Below, piece after piece: positions 50,082-59,302 of a stretch of DNA of 64,000 nt. The notes beneath the pieces were generated by a model that worked only from the letters and a program-made list of their open reading frames with translations, made no database searches and had not been told where the DNA came from. Within the stretch, counting starts at the first letter, position 1, and every line of letters begins with the position of its first letter. The position numbers and the translations under genes are program-made. The DNA is from Paludisphaera rhizosphaerae (lineage in GTDB: Bacteria > Planctomycetota > Planctomycetia > Isosphaerales > Isosphaeraceae). The DNA lies in the NCBI RefSeq assembly GCF_011065895.1, contig NZ_JAALCR010000014.1:1-64000 (forward strand), in the 5' to 3' direction.

Positions 50082-50415
50082 CGCCGACGGTCCTCCGGCG
50101 GTTTTCGCCCAGGTTAACCCAATCCTAGGAGACGGGGGGAAGAATACCAAGGGGGCGGAATTTGACGACGTGAAAAACCGCTTCCTGCGCGTCGGCGCTG
50201 AATTTTCTCAACCAGGCCGCACCTGGGGACCGATGTCCAGGGGATGTCGCCGCCGTCGAGGTTCGAGGGGCCTGCGCGTCCCCCTTGTCGAGGTCTGCGT
50301 CTCCTGCTAGGATTCGCCGCCCCCGTCCGGCCGTCGGTCGCGAGGGAGCCCCAGGGAAGGGGAGCGTCAAGGCGGGTCGAGCCCGTCGGTCGGCTGATGA
50401 GGGAGTATTCGCCCG
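50082..50415. other. Divergent intergenic region
   Basis: 334 bases between the DAC-like gene and the phosphatase gene. A candidate promoter for the latter is at 50285-50313. No other element is evident, and there is no short gene. Confidence 0.45.
50285..50313 (+). promoter_or_regulatory. Candidate promoter of the phosphatase gene
   Basis: TTGTCG (50285-50290) and TAGGAT (50308-50313) with 17 bases between. The leader is about 95 bases to the ATG at 50416. Confidence 0.4.
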
Positions 50416-51045
50416 ATGACCAATCGTCGTAAGTGGCTGCGTGGCGGGCTGGCGATCGGATTGACCGGCCTGGCCGGCCACCAGCTCTGGCGTCACGGCC
50501 ACGATTACGTCTTCGCCGAGCAGTTCGCGGAGGTCGTCCCCGGCAAGATCTACCGCGGCGCCTGGCAGAAGGAATGGCCCATGCGGCGGATCGCCCGCGA
50601 CTACAAGATCAAGTCGATCCTCGCGCTCGCCCACCCATATGACAGCGCCATCGCCGTCAAGGAACGGGCCCTCGCCAAGGAACTGGGGATCAACTGGATC
50701 CACAAGCCGATCATCGACCAGCGCAACGAGGCGGTGCCGAAGACGATCTTCGACATCCTCGACGAGGCCGCTTCGGTCCTGAACGACCCGGCCAACTACC
50801 CGATCTTCTTCCACTGCCACCACGGGCTGAACCGGGTCTCGATGGCCCAGATCGCCTACCGGACCAAATACTGCGGGTGGACGCTGGACCGGGCGACTGA
50901 CGAGGTGGCGTCGAGCTTCGGGCTGGTGAAGGTCAACCACGGGCCCGACTATCGGACGATGATCCAGTACTACGACAAGAACGTCCTTCCGTACCGCGAG
51001 AACACGCAGGCCATCGCCGCCAAGGACGCCCCCGCGACCCGCTAA
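50416..51045 (+). CDS. Dual-specificity/tyrosine phosphatase-like protein
   Basis: 209 residues. A short twin-Arg-like basic N-terminus (TNRRKWLRG) and a hydrophobic stretch (GLAIGLTGLAGHQLW) suggest a membrane tether or signal. The catalytic signature C134-x5-R140 lies in FFHCHHGLNRVS, the DSP/atypical PTP pattern. The general acid is possibly in IDQRNEAVP. KIYRGAWQKEWPMRRI is the usual start of the fold. It acts on phosphorylated proteins, inositols or similar. A rho-independent terminator follows at 51141. Confidence 0.88.
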   Translation: MTNRRKWLRGGLAIGLTGLAGHQLWRHGHDYVFAEQFAEVVPGKIYRGAWQKEWPMRRIARDYKIKSILALAHPYDSAIAVKERALAKELGINWIHKPIIDQRNEAVPKTIFDILDEAASVLNDPANYPIFFHCHHGLNRVSMAQIAYRTKYCGWTLDRATDEVASSFGLVKVNHGPDYRTMIQYYDKNVLPYRENTQAIAAKDAPATR

Positions 51046-51140
51046 AGATCACGGCGTCGCCCGGTTCCAGGATATCGACGGAACAACGCTTGATTCCCCG
51101 GCCGTGCGCGCTAAAATGAGTGTTCCAGGCCGATCCATGC

Positions 51141-51165
51141 GCCGAGGCGTCGTCTCGGCTTTTTT
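51141..51165 (+). terminator. Rho-independent terminator
   Basis: GCCGAG (51141-51146) pairs with CTCGGC (51154-51159) and is followed by TTTTTT (51160-51165). It ends the phosphatase transcript. Its position shows that the acetyltransferase does not start upstream of it. Confidence 0.8.
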
Positions 51166-51215
51166 CTGGGCCTGTGATTTGCAAGTTCCCCTGCAAACGG
51201 CTGCTAAGCCGATTC

Positions 51216-51221
51216 GGGAGG
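51216..51221 (+). promoter_or_regulatory. Ribosome site that fixes a TTG start
   Basis: GGGAGG eight bases before TTG 51230. It supports the rare TTG start for the acetyltransferase, since the open frame also extends back to 51104 across the terminator. Confidence 0.65.
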
Positions 51222-51229
51222 TTCCTCGA

Positions 51230-51739
51230 TTGAACATCCGCACCGCACGCGTCGGCGACGTTCCCGCCATCTATGAGCTGATTCGCAAGTTCGCGGACCG
51301 CAAGGTCATGATCCGCAGGTCCATGGGCGAACTGTACGAGTCGATTCGAGAATTCCTCGTCGCGGTGGACGAGGAAGGGAGAGTTGTGGGCTGTGTGGCG
51401 TTGCATGTGTTCTGGGAGGACCTTGCCGAGTTGAAGTGTCTGGCCGTCGCCGAGGAAGCTCAGGGCATGGGGGTCGGCCGCAAGCTGGTCGACGCCTGCT
51501 GGGAGCAAGCGAGCGACCTGGAGATCAACTCGGTCTTTGCGCTGACCTACGCCGTCGGGTTTTTCGAGCGTTGCGGCTACGCCCAGATCGATAAGGCGGA
51601 ACTGCCGCACAAGATCTGGAACGAGTGCGTCCGCTGCCCGCTCTTCCCGAACTGCACGGAAGTCGCCCTGATCCGCTCGCATGAGCCGATCGTGAAGACC
51701 GCCGAGCCCGCCAACGGCCTGGTGCTCGCGCCCGTCTGA
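51230..51739 (+). CDS. GNAT N-acetyltransferase (ArgA-type)
   Basis: A 169-residue GNAT-fold protein starting at TTG: LNIRTARVGDVPAIYELIRKFADRK. Motif A for acetyl-CoA is CLAVAEEAQGMGVGRKLVD (V-x-x-x-x-Q/R-x-x-G-x-G/A), and the C-terminal YAVGFFERCGYAQIDK follows. The sequence style resembles the short bacterial N-acetylglutamate synthases (ArgA-like, with FFERCGY). The substrate cannot be confirmed. Two late Cys pairs (CVRCP, FPNC) near the C-terminus suggest metal binding. It is followed by the GT39 gene. Confidence 0.88.
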   Translation: MNIRTARVGDVPAIYELIRKFADRKVMIRRSMGELYESIREFLVAVDEEGRVVGCVALHVFWEDLAELKCLAVAEEAQGMGVGRKLVDACWEQASDLEINSVFALTYAVGFFERCGYAQIDKAELPHKIWNECVRCPLFPNCTEVALIRSHEPIVKTAEPANGLVLAPV

Positions 51740-51764
51740 CGATCCATCGATCGGAGCGGCGTCC

Positions 51765-53531
51765 GTGAGCGGTCCTGAAGCGAAACGAAACGGCCCGGGA
51801 AGTCCGACGATCCCCGTCGATTCTCCCGGGCCTTCCTCTGCGCCGAGCCTTCCAGGAAGGCGCTTGTTCATCGCCTCGCTGCTCGTCGGCGCGGCGACGC
51901 TCGTCCTGATGCTGGCGACCGAGCCTCGGTTGGCGATCGCCTGGGATGAGAGTTACAGCCTTGGCCGCGAGGCTCGATTACGGCTCTGGTTCCAGGCTCT
52001 CCGCGATCCGACCGCATTCGCGGCGAGTTGGAAGCCGCCGGTCGAGGAGTTGGTCCAGCAGGAGGGGGCTCCACCCCCGCCGGCTTCGAGGGTCGACTCT
52101 CGGTGGAAACTGCTCACCGACCCGGACGTCCTCGCCTGGTTCTGGCCGTTCGCCCGCGAGGAACCCCACGGCCATCCCCCGTTCTACGCCTTGCTGGGGC
52201 TGATCGGCGACGTGCTGACGCCTGGCCGATCCGACCTCGCGCGGGGACGCCTGGGGCCGATTCTCCTGTTCAGCTTCTGTGCGGGGGCCTTGTTCCACTT
52301 CGTCGGTCGACGCTGGGGATGGTGGGCGGCGGCGGCTTCGGCCGGAGCGTGGGTTTTGCACCCCCAGATGTTCGGCTACGGCCACTACGCCACGTATGAC
52401 GGTCCTCTCACGTGCGTCTGGCTGTTGGCCGTCATGGCTTTCGCCAAGGCCGTCGAACAGGAACCAGCGGCAGGTGGGAGGCGAGCCGAATTGCTCTGGG
52501 CCGTCGTCCTCGGGGCGGTGCTCGGTTGTGCGATGGCGAACAAGCTGACGGGCTGGTTCCTCCCCTTGCCGTTTCTCGTCTGGGCGGTGATCTATCGGAG
52601 CGGGCAGGCGTTTCGCACGCTTGCGTTCGGAGTGTGCATCGGTCTGGCCGTCGCCTATCTGCTTCAGCCGCCATGGTGGTCCGAGCCGATCGCTGGGCCG
52701 CTGCGGTTCTTCCGATCGAACCTGACTCGGGACCAGACGATTCGGATCGAGGTCCAGTTCCTGGGGACCATTTACCAGACGCCGAAAGAATCGCTCCCCT
52801 GGTTCAACACGATCGTACTGACGGCGTTCACCACGCCCGTCGGCTTTCTTCTGCTAGCCCTGGCGGGGGCGTGGCGGGCGGTCGCGAGGTGGAAGGTCGA
52901 GCCGATTCTTCTGCTCTTTCTTGGACACTGGCTCTTTCTGCTCGCCCTCCGAGCGATGCCTCACGTGCCGGGCCACGACGGAGTCCGGCTGTTTCTGCCG
53001 GCCTTCGGAATGCTCGCGCTGCTGGCAGGGCCTGGGGCGGAGCAAATCCGGGCGTGGTTCGGGCGGTTTTCGCGCTGGATCGTCGGGGCGAGCTTGCTGG
53101 AAGGGGCTTTGAGCGTCGCTGTCATGCTGCCTGTTCCGCTCTCGTACTACAGCCCGCTCGTCGGCGGTCTACCGGGGGCCTCGAAGCTGGGCATGGAGCC
53201 CACATACTACTGGGACGCCCTCGACGCCGACGCCCTCGCCTGGCTCCGGGAGAAGACCGACCAGGGGCGGACGATCCGGTTTTCCACATTCCCCACTTCC
53301 TGGTTGTACCTCCGGCGCACAGGCGACTTGCCGCAGAAGCTCGCCCCGATCGATCCGGGACAGCCGCAGTGGTACGTCTTTCAGAACCGGCCCGGGGCGA
53401 TGCACCCCTGGGATCGCATCTTGATCTCCAGAACCCAGCCAGCCTACGTCGTGACCAAGCTCGGGGTGCCGCTCGTTTGGGTCTATCCCTATGAGGCCGT
53501 CGAGCAAGCGATGCGCGAGGTCGGCCGGTGA
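51765..53531 (+). CDS. GT39-type dolichyl/undecaprenyl-P-sugar mannosyltransferase-like membrane protein
   Basis: 588 residues with about 11 membrane helices. The first periplasmic loop has the acidic IAWDESYSLGREARL, a GT-C pattern with D and E, and further on EEPHGHPPFYALLGL, typical of ArnT/PMT-like GT39 proteins. The long soluble C-terminal part begins about 465. It probably transfers a sugar from a polyprenyl phosphate to a protein or lipid on the outer face. It starts at GTG 51765. Its stop overlaps the miaA start by four bases (GTGA). Neighbouring miaA is functionally unrelated, so the link is only translational. Confidence 0.88.
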   Translation: MSGPEAKRNGPGSPTIPVDSPGPSSAPSLPGRRLFIASLLVGAATLVLMLATEPRLAIAWDESYSLGREARLRLWFQALRDPTAFAASWKPPVEELVQQEGAPPPPASRVDSRWKLLTDPDVLAWFWPFAREEPHGHPPFYALLGLIGDVLTPGRSDLARGRLGPILLFSFCAGALFHFVGRRWGWWAAAASAGAWVLHPQMFGYGHYATYDGPLTCVWLLAVMAFAKAVEQEPAAGGRRAELLWAVVLGAVLGCAMANKLTGWFLPLPFLVWAVIYRSGQAFRTLAFGVCIGLAVAYLLQPPWWSEPIAGPLRFFRSNLTRDQTIRIEVQFLGTIYQTPKESLPWFNTIVLTAFTTPVGFLLLALAGAWRAVARWKVEPILLLFLGHWLFLLALRAMPHVPGHDGVRLFLPAFGMLALLAGPGAEQIRAWFGRFSRWIVGASLLEGALSVAVMLPVPLSYYSPLVGGLPGASKLGMEPTYYWDALDADALAWLREKTDQGRTIRFSTFPTSWLYLRRTGDLPQKLAPIDPGQPQWYVFQNRPGAMHPWDRILISRTQPAYVVTKLGVPLVWVYPYEAVEQAMREVGR

Positions 53532-54466
53532 CTCTCGCTCCCGAGCATCGCGCCATCTATCTGACCGGACCGACGGCCTCCGGCAAGTCAGCGGTCGGCG
53601 TTCATCTGGCCCGTCTCCTCGACGCCGAGATCCTCGCGCTCGACTCGATGACGCTTTACCGCGGCATGGACGTCGGCACGGCCAAACCGACGAGGGAAGA
53701 GCAGGGGGGCGTCCCTCACCATCTGATCGACGTCCTCGATCCCTGGGAGTCGGCGAGCGTCGCGCAGTATCGCGGCTGGGCCCTGGAGATGATCCAAGCC
53801 GTTGAGTCGCGGGGGCGACGAGTTCTGTTCGTCGGCGGCACCGCTCTCTATTTGAAGGCGATGCTCCGGGGGCTGTTCGACGGGCCCGGGGCCGTGCCCG
53901 AGGTTCGCGGCCGGCTCGAAGCCGAGGCGGAAAGCCTGGGCGACGCCGTCATGCACGCCCGGCTCGCAACCCTTGACCCGGCGACGGCCGCGCGATTGCA
54001 TCCCAACGACCGCCGTCGGATCGTCCGGGCGCTTGAGGTGATCGAGACGACCGGCTCTCCCTTCAGCACCCTTCAGTGCGAACACGACCGCGCCGCGCCG
54101 GCCAGCGTTCGAGTCTTCGCACTGACGCCTCCCCGACCCTGGTTGTACGACCGCATCAACCGTCGTGTTCTGGGAATGTTCGATGCTGGGCTCATCGACG
54201 AGGTCCAACGCCTTCAGGCTGGTCCAAGGCCGATGGGGTCGGTCGCCGCGCAGGGGGTTGGATACAAGGAAGTGATCGCCCACCTGGCGGGGGGGGCTGA
54301 TCTGCGTCAGACCATCGACCTGATCCAGACCCGAACGCGGCAGTTCGCCAAGCGGCAGGGGACTTGGTTCCGGGGGCTCTCCGAGGTCTCGCCGATTTCG
54401 ATCGAGCCGGTCGAGTCGGCGGAGGTCGTGGCGCAGAGGCTGGCGGCGGAGATCGTCGGCGATTGA
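53528..54466 (+). CDS. miaA: tRNA dimethylallyltransferase
   Basis: 312 residues. MiaA adds a dimethylallyl group to A37 of tRNAs that read codons beginning with U. The P-loop is LTGPTASGKSAVGVHLARLL, followed by LDSMTLYRGMDVGTAKPT (normally DSMQVYRGMDIGTAK), PHHLIDVLDPWES, VGGTALYLKAMLRGL, and the tRNA-binding TRQFAKRQGTWFRGL. All family regions are present and the length is normal. It starts at GTG 53528, overlapping the GT39 stop by four bases, so translation is coupled. Met/Thr at the DSM-T-LYR position is a small deviation. Confidence 0.97.
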   Translation: MTLAPEHRAIYLTGPTASGKSAVGVHLARLLDAEILALDSMTLYRGMDVGTAKPTREEQGGVPHHLIDVLDPWESASVAQYRGWALEMIQAVESRGRRVLFVGGTALYLKAMLRGLFDGPGAVPEVRGRLEAEAESLGDAVMHARLATLDPATAARLHPNDRRRIVRALEVIETTGSPFSTLQCEHDRAAPASVRVFALTPPRPWLYDRINRRVLGMFDAGLIDEVQRLQAGPRPMGSVAAQGVGYKEVIAHLAGGADLRQTIDLIQTRTRQFAKRQGTWFRGLSEVSPISIEPVESAEVVAQRLAAEIVGD

Positions 54467-54638
54467 CCTTCCGGCCTGGGCGGGGTTGTGCTATCAAACC
54501 GGCGGAGGATCGGCCGAGGTCCCGACACGCGCCGACGCGCGCCGGTCGCCGGGGCCGTTCCCGACCGGATCGCACTCGAACCCGTCGCGACGCACGGCGT
54601 CGCATTGGGCGGGCGTCCCAAGGAGGGGATGGTAAACC

Positions 54639-56519
54639 ATGGGCCGGCGACTCTTCTTTCTGCTCGGCATGGTGTTGTTGATCGCCTGCGGCCCCGCACG
54701 CATTCTGGGCGCGCAGGAGGCGTTCCCCGTCGACGCCCCCGCTCCCGCTCCGGCATCGCCCGGAACGGCCGGCCTGGAACAGTTTCCGGCCGAGGCCGCG
54801 CCGGCGCCGACCGCTCCCGCCCCCTCCACCCGCGAGCCCCTCCCCGGCATGGAAGACGCCCCGCTGGCCCCCCGCGCCGGGACCGGCGTCGCCCCGCGCG
54901 ATGAAGAAGTCGAGCAGGTTCAGGCCGGCGGAAAGGGGCCGGCAGCAGCCCCAGCGCCGGCCGCTGCGGCCTCGGCTTCTGGAATCGTCCCCGACGGCGG
55001 TTACCTTGCGCCCATCGAGCGGCTCCCGCTAGGGAAACACGAGGTCCTCGTCAACGTCGAGGTTCAGGCCCCGGCCGAGATGAACGTGAACAAGGAATCG
55101 ACGGTCAAAATCATCGTCGTCAACAGCGGTTCGACGGACGCGCTCGGCGTTTGCGTCCGCGATGAACTGCCCCAGGGCCTGAAGTTCATCTCCAGCTCGC
55201 CCCCGCCCGAGACCGACGCCCAGGGCCTCCTGACCTGGCGGCTGGGGACGCTTCCCGCCGGTTCCCCCAAGACGATCCTGTTGCGCGTCGTTCCGACTTC
55301 GGTGACCCATATGGATCATGCGGCGACCGTCTCGTTCCAGGCCGGCAGCAAGGCGAGGACTCGGGTTCTGGAGCCGAAGTTGAAGGTTGAGGTCGTCCAG
55401 CGGCCGAGTCTGTCCAAGCAGCTCAAAGGGAAGCCGGTGGAGTTCCAGATCTCGGTCTTCAACACGGGCGACGGCCCGGTGCGGAACATCATGGTGCTGG
55501 CGAAGCTCAGCCCGGGGCTTTCGTACGAGACCAAGGATCGCGGCGGCGACCCGAGCAGCCTTGAACACCCGATTGAGGGGCTTGAGCCGGGCGGACGCAT
55601 CGACCTGCCGGCTCTCAGCGTCGACGCCAGACAGGGGGGGCGACAAACCTGCACGGTGAAGGTCACCAGCCCCGACGTCGTCTTCAACGCCGCCGACGCC
55701 GAGGTCGAACGCGCCGTGGACGTCATCGAGCCCAAGCTTAAGCTCCAACTGGCTGCTCCTGATAAGCGTTACACCGATACGGTCGCCCAGTACGAACTGA
55801 CCATCGAGAACCCCGGCACGGCGACCGCGAAGAACGTTCGAGTGTCGATCGCCCTGCCGGTCAGCGGCAAGTTGATCTCCGTCCCCTCGGGCGTCGACTA
55901 CGACCGCACGTCCAAGCGATTGATCTGGTCTGTTCCCGAACTTCCTCCGACCGATCCGGCCAACGCCGCCGCCAAGCCTCGCGTGCTGCCGTTCGAGGTC
56001 CGGATGCTTGACGTCGGCTTCTACGAGGTGACCGCCGAGGCGAAGGCCGACGGCGTGGCCGTCGTGCGGGACAAACAATCAACGGACGTGCAGGGGATGG
56101 CCGACCTCGACATCTACGTCACCGAAAAACGACGGGTCGTCGACGAGGGCAACGAAACGACGTTCTTCATCCGCCTTGAAAATCGAGGCACCAAGGAAGC
56201 GTCGAACGTCGCCGTGGTCGCCGAGGTCTCCAAGAACCTCCAGCCGACGGAGACCTCCGGCGGGCCCGAAGGGGAGAGCCAAAGGTCCCCCGATGGATCC
56301 CAGGTCCAATTCCCGGTCATCGATCGGATCGGACCCGGCGCCTACGTGCTGCTGGGCGTTAAGGTGAAGGTCAAGGGAGTCGCCGACGGGATCGGGACCT
56401 GCACGGTCAACGTGAAGCACGACGACCTGGGAGCCAGCGCGGTCCTGAAGGGGATGGCCAACGTCAAGGTCGCGGCGGGCCGTCGCACGGCCGACGCCTC
56501 CGACCCCGGCGCCAGATGA
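54639..56519 (+). CDS. Secreted protein with repeated DUF11/CARDB-like beta domains
   Basis: 626 residues with a signal peptide (MGRRLFFLLGMVLLIACGPARILGA). A Pro/Ala-rich linker follows (about 30-115). Then come four or five beta-sandwich domains with DUF11-like signatures: NVNKESTVKIIVVNSGSTDAL, VEFQISVFNTGDGPVRNIM, DTVAQYELTIENPGTATAKN and NETTFFIRLENRGTKEASN. This is typical of cell-surface adhesins or structural proteins. AAGGAGGGG precedes the ATG by about 12 bases. It has no anchor at the C-terminus. It stands as a single gene. Confidence 0.9.
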   Translation: MGRRLFFLLGMVLLIACGPARILGAQEAFPVDAPAPAPASPGTAGLEQFPAEAAPAPTAPAPSTREPLPGMEDAPLAPRAGTGVAPRDEEVEQVQAGGKGPAAAPAPAAAASASGIVPDGGYLAPIERLPLGKHEVLVNVEVQAPAEMNVNKESTVKIIVVNSGSTDALGVCVRDELPQGLKFISSSPPPETDAQGLLTWRLGTLPAGSPKTILLRVVPTSVTHMDHAATVSFQAGSKARTRVLEPKLKVEVVQRPSLSKQLKGKPVEFQISVFNTGDGPVRNIMVLAKLSPGLSYETKDRGGDPSSLEHPIEGLEPGGRIDLPALSVDARQGGRQTCTVKVTSPDVVFNAADAEVERAVDVIEPKLKLQLAAPDKRYTDTVAQYELTIENPGTATAKNVRVSIALPVSGKLISVPSGVDYDRTSKRLIWSVPELPPTDPANAAAKPRVLPFEVRMLDVGFYEVTAEAKADGVAVVRDKQSTDVQGMADLDIYVTEKRRVVDEGNETTFFIRLENRGTKEASNVAVVAEVSKNLQPTETSGGPEGESQRSPDGSQVQFPVIDRIGPGAYVLLGVKVKVKGVADGIGTCTVNVKHDDLGASAVLKGMANVKVAAGRRTADASDPGAR

Positions 56520-56705
56520 CGACGGTCGCGCCGGCGGGTTGGCTCGCCGGCCTGATCCAAGTACAATCGAGGCGGCTCGTTCGCGCGTTGCGGGCGGGTT
56601 GAAAGCGGCCTTATCCCCTGACGACGAGCCGATGTGACCTCCGCTGCGTCGTTGCTTTCCGCCCGCGAACCCCCGACCATCGCCTAACACGGCCCACTTG
56701 CGACC

Positions 56706-58406
56706 TTGGACCTCTCCGATCCCCATCTGTCTCGAAGCCTCCACCGGCGGACCGTCTTAAAATGGCTGGCCCTCTTCGTGCTGGCGCTGGTTGCGGCGTT
56801 GGGGGTGAGTCTGGCGCTGGCTCTTCCTGACCTATTGCCGATCCTCTCGCGGGACGTCCGGCGTGGGTTGGCCGAGGCCTTGCTCTCGGGGGCCATCATC
56901 CTCCGCACGGCTCTGGTCGTGGCTAGCGTCTTCGGTCTGCCGATCGCCGCCTGGAACGCCCTGAGCGCCCGGCGGCGGGGTCAGCCCGCGGGACGGGCGG
57001 GGCAGGCCTTCCTCATGGCGCTTTCGTGCCTGTCTTCGCTGGTCGCCCTGGAACTGGGAGCGGCCGTCGTCCTGGCCTGGGTTCACCGGTTCCCGGTCCT
57101 CCCCACGACGTTTCCGGCTGAGGAGCCCGGCGTCTACCGCCTCCTGGTCCTTGGCGGATCGAGCGCGTTGGGCGAGCCCTACCGGGCCTGTGTTTCGGTG
57201 GGGCAGATCGTGGCGTGGAAGCTGGCCGAGGCCGCGCCGGAGCGTCGCTTCGAGGTGGAGACGCTCGCCTGGCTGGGCGACTCGCTGGAGCTTCAGCACC
57301 AGAAGCTCGCCCGGATCGTCCGGAAGCCGGACGCCGTGATCGTCTACTCGGGCCACAACGAATTCGCCGCACGGTTCGAGTCGGATCGGGTCTATGAAGT
57401 GGGCATGGAATCGACCTCGGCCTTCGTCGCCGGGGTCCACCGTCTCGACGGCGGCTCGCCGTTCGGGCGCCTCGTCCGCGAACTCCTCAGCAAGATCCGG
57501 CTGGATTCGCCGCCGTCGTTGAAAAACCGCCATCAGGTCGTCGACCCCCCCCTCTGCGGACCGGCCGAAACCGCCGCCGTGCTCGCCGACTTCACGGCGC
57601 GGCTGGAGGAGATCGTCGCCTACTGCGAGCGGATCGGGGCCCAACCCATCCTGATCATCCCCCCCGCCAACGAGGCCGACTACGAACCGAGCCGTTCGAC
57701 CGTCGAGCCGGGCGTCGGCGGGGAAGAGCGGCGTCGAATTGCGGATACGTTGCTGGAGGCTCGATCGCGGGAAGCCTCCGAACCCCTCCACGCCGAGGGC
57801 GTCTATCGATCGATCATCGACCGTCACCCGGAGTTCGCCGAGGCGCACTACCGACTCGGAGGGCGGCTTCGAGCCGCGGGAAAGTCGGACGAGGCTCGCG
57901 AGGAGTTCATGAAGGCCCTCGATCTCGACGGCCTGCCGATCCGCTGCCCATCGCCGTTCCGCGACGTTTACCGCCGCGTGGCGGAGAGGCATGCCAACTG
58001 CATTCTCATCGATGGTCGTCGCGAACTGATGGAGACCAGCCCGGCGGGGATGCTGGACGACTCGGTCGTCGAGGACACGCACCACCCGAACCTGAGGGGA
58101 TACGTCGCGCTGGCCGCCGCGGTGCTCCGAGAGTTGGCGGGGCGATCCGCTTTCGGGGCGGCGGCCGTCTCCAGGCCCGACGTTTCCTCGTGCGCCGCCC
58201 ATTTCGGTCTCGACTCCACTCGGCTGGCTGAGGCCTGTGATCGAACGAGCGTCCATTACCGTCGGGTCGCTGGCTATCGCTACGACCCGACCGAACGATT
58301 GGCCAAGTCCGAGCGATTCGCCGAAGCCGCTCGCAGACTACGTGCGGGGGAACCGATCGATGCGGTCGGCCTCCCCGCCTTTCCACCTGAGGGCCGTTCC
58401 CAGTGA
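56706..58406 (+). CDS. SGNH/GDSL-type hydrolase with N-terminal membrane helices
   Basis: 566 residues. Three or four N-terminal helices (about 15-130) precede a SGNH-like domain: LLVLGGSSALGEPY with the catalytic Ser, VIVYSGHNEFAARF with the Gly/Asn elements, and the C-terminal EDTHHPNLRGYVALAAA with the Asp/His pair. Between them, TPR-like helices (EAHYRLGGRLRAAGKSDEAREEF) are inserted. Such proteins are O-acetylesterases or acyltransferase partners acting on surface polymers. The start is TTG 56706, without a clear ribosome site. Its stop overlaps the truB start by four bases (GTGA). Confidence 0.85.
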   Translation: MDLSDPHLSRSLHRRTVLKWLALFVLALVAALGVSLALALPDLLPILSRDVRRGLAEALLSGAIILRTALVVASVFGLPIAAWNALSARRRGQPAGRAGQAFLMALSCLSSLVALELGAAVVLAWVHRFPVLPTTFPAEEPGVYRLLVLGGSSALGEPYRACVSVGQIVAWKLAEAAPERRFEVETLAWLGDSLELQHQKLARIVRKPDAVIVYSGHNEFAARFESDRVYEVGMESTSAFVAGVHRLDGGSPFGRLVRELLSKIRLDSPPSLKNRHQVVDPPLCGPAETAAVLADFTARLEEIVAYCERIGAQPILIIPPANEADYEPSRSTVEPGVGGEERRRIADTLLEARSREASEPLHAEGVYRSIIDRHPEFAEAHYRLGGRLRAAGKSDEAREEFMKALDLDGLPIRCPSPFRDVYRRVAERHANCILIDGRRELMETSPAGMLDDSVVEDTHHPNLRGYVALAAAVLRELAGRSAFGAAAVSRPDVSSCAAHFGLDSTRLAEACDRTSVHYRRVAGYRYDPTERLAKSERFAEAARRLRAGEPIDAVGLPAFPPEGRSQ

Positions 58407-59302
58407 GTCTTGCAGACGTGGGCGTGGGCCCGGAGCTTTCCGGGATCCTGAACCTCGACAAGCCCCCCGGCGTGACCTCGCGCGACGTCGTCAACCGCGT
58501 CGTTCGCCTGCTGCCGCGCAAGGTGAAGGCCGGACACGCCGGCACGCTCGATCCGTTGGCGACCGGCGTTCTGGTCGTCTGCGTCGGCTCGGCCACCCGA
58601 CTGATCGAGTTCGTCCAGCGGATGGGGAAGACCTACCGATCGACGTTCCGCCTCGGCGCCCGAAGCGACACGCACGACGTCGACGGCACCGTGGTCGCCA
58701 CGGCTGATCCGCGCGTGCCGAGCCTTGACGAGATCGAGGCGGTCCTGGCTTCCCAGGTCGGTGAGATCCTGCAGCACCCCCCCTCGTTTTCGGCCCTGAA
58801 AGTCGAGGGCCGGCGGGCTTATGAACTGGCCCGCGCCGGTGAGGCCGTCGAACTGGCTCCGCGCCCGGTTCGCATCGATGCGATCCGGATTCTGGATTAC
58901 ACCTGGCCCCGGCTCGATCTGGAGATCGACTGTGGGAGCGGGACCTACATCCGATCGATCGCACGCGACCTGGGAGAGACGCTCGGCTGCGGGGCCGTCA
59001 TGGAGACGCTGGCGCGAACGCGGATCGGCGTCTTCGCCCAGGCCGACGCCGTCGCTCCCGCCGATCTCGACCGGGGCACCCTTTTTGAGACCATCCGCCC
59101 GGCGCTCGACGCCGTCCCCGACCTTCCTCGCCTTCCCCTCGACGAGGAGAACCTGGCCGACGTGCTGCTCGGCCGGAAGCTGAACCTGGACGCCCCACCC
59201 GCGTGCGATGTCGCACTCATCGCCCCGGATGGTCGGCTGGTGGCCATCGGCGAAGTCGCGCCAGATGGCCACATCATCCAACCGAGGAAGGTGCTGGGAT
59301 AG
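58403..59302 (+). CDS. truB: tRNA pseudouridine-55 synthase
   Basis: 299 residues. TruB isomerises U55 in the T-loop of tRNAs. The core motifs are GILNLDKPPGVTSRDVVNRV, the catalytic Asp in AGHAGTLDPLATGVLVVCVG, KTYRSTFRLGARSDTHDVDG, and RSIARDLGETLGCGAVMETLARTRIG. The C-terminal part is a PUA-like extension (VALIAPDGRLVAIGE). It starts at GTG 58403, overlapping the upstream stop by four bases. It is the second tRNA-modification gene in this window to be stop/start-coupled to a surface-modification gene (see miaA). Confidence 0.96.
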   Translation: MSLADVGVGPELSGILNLDKPPGVTSRDVVNRVVRLLPRKVKAGHAGTLDPLATGVLVVCVGSATRLIEFVQRMGKTYRSTFRLGARSDTHDVDGTVVATADPRVPSLDEIEAVLASQVGEILQHPPSFSALKVEGRRAYELARAGEAVELAPRPVRIDAIRILDYTWPRLDLEIDCGSGTYIRSIARDLGETLGCGAVMETLARTRIGVFAQADAVAPADLDRGTLFETIRPALDAVPDLPRLPLDEENLADVLLGRKLNLDAPPACDVALIAPDGRLVAIGEVAPDGHIIQPRKVLG

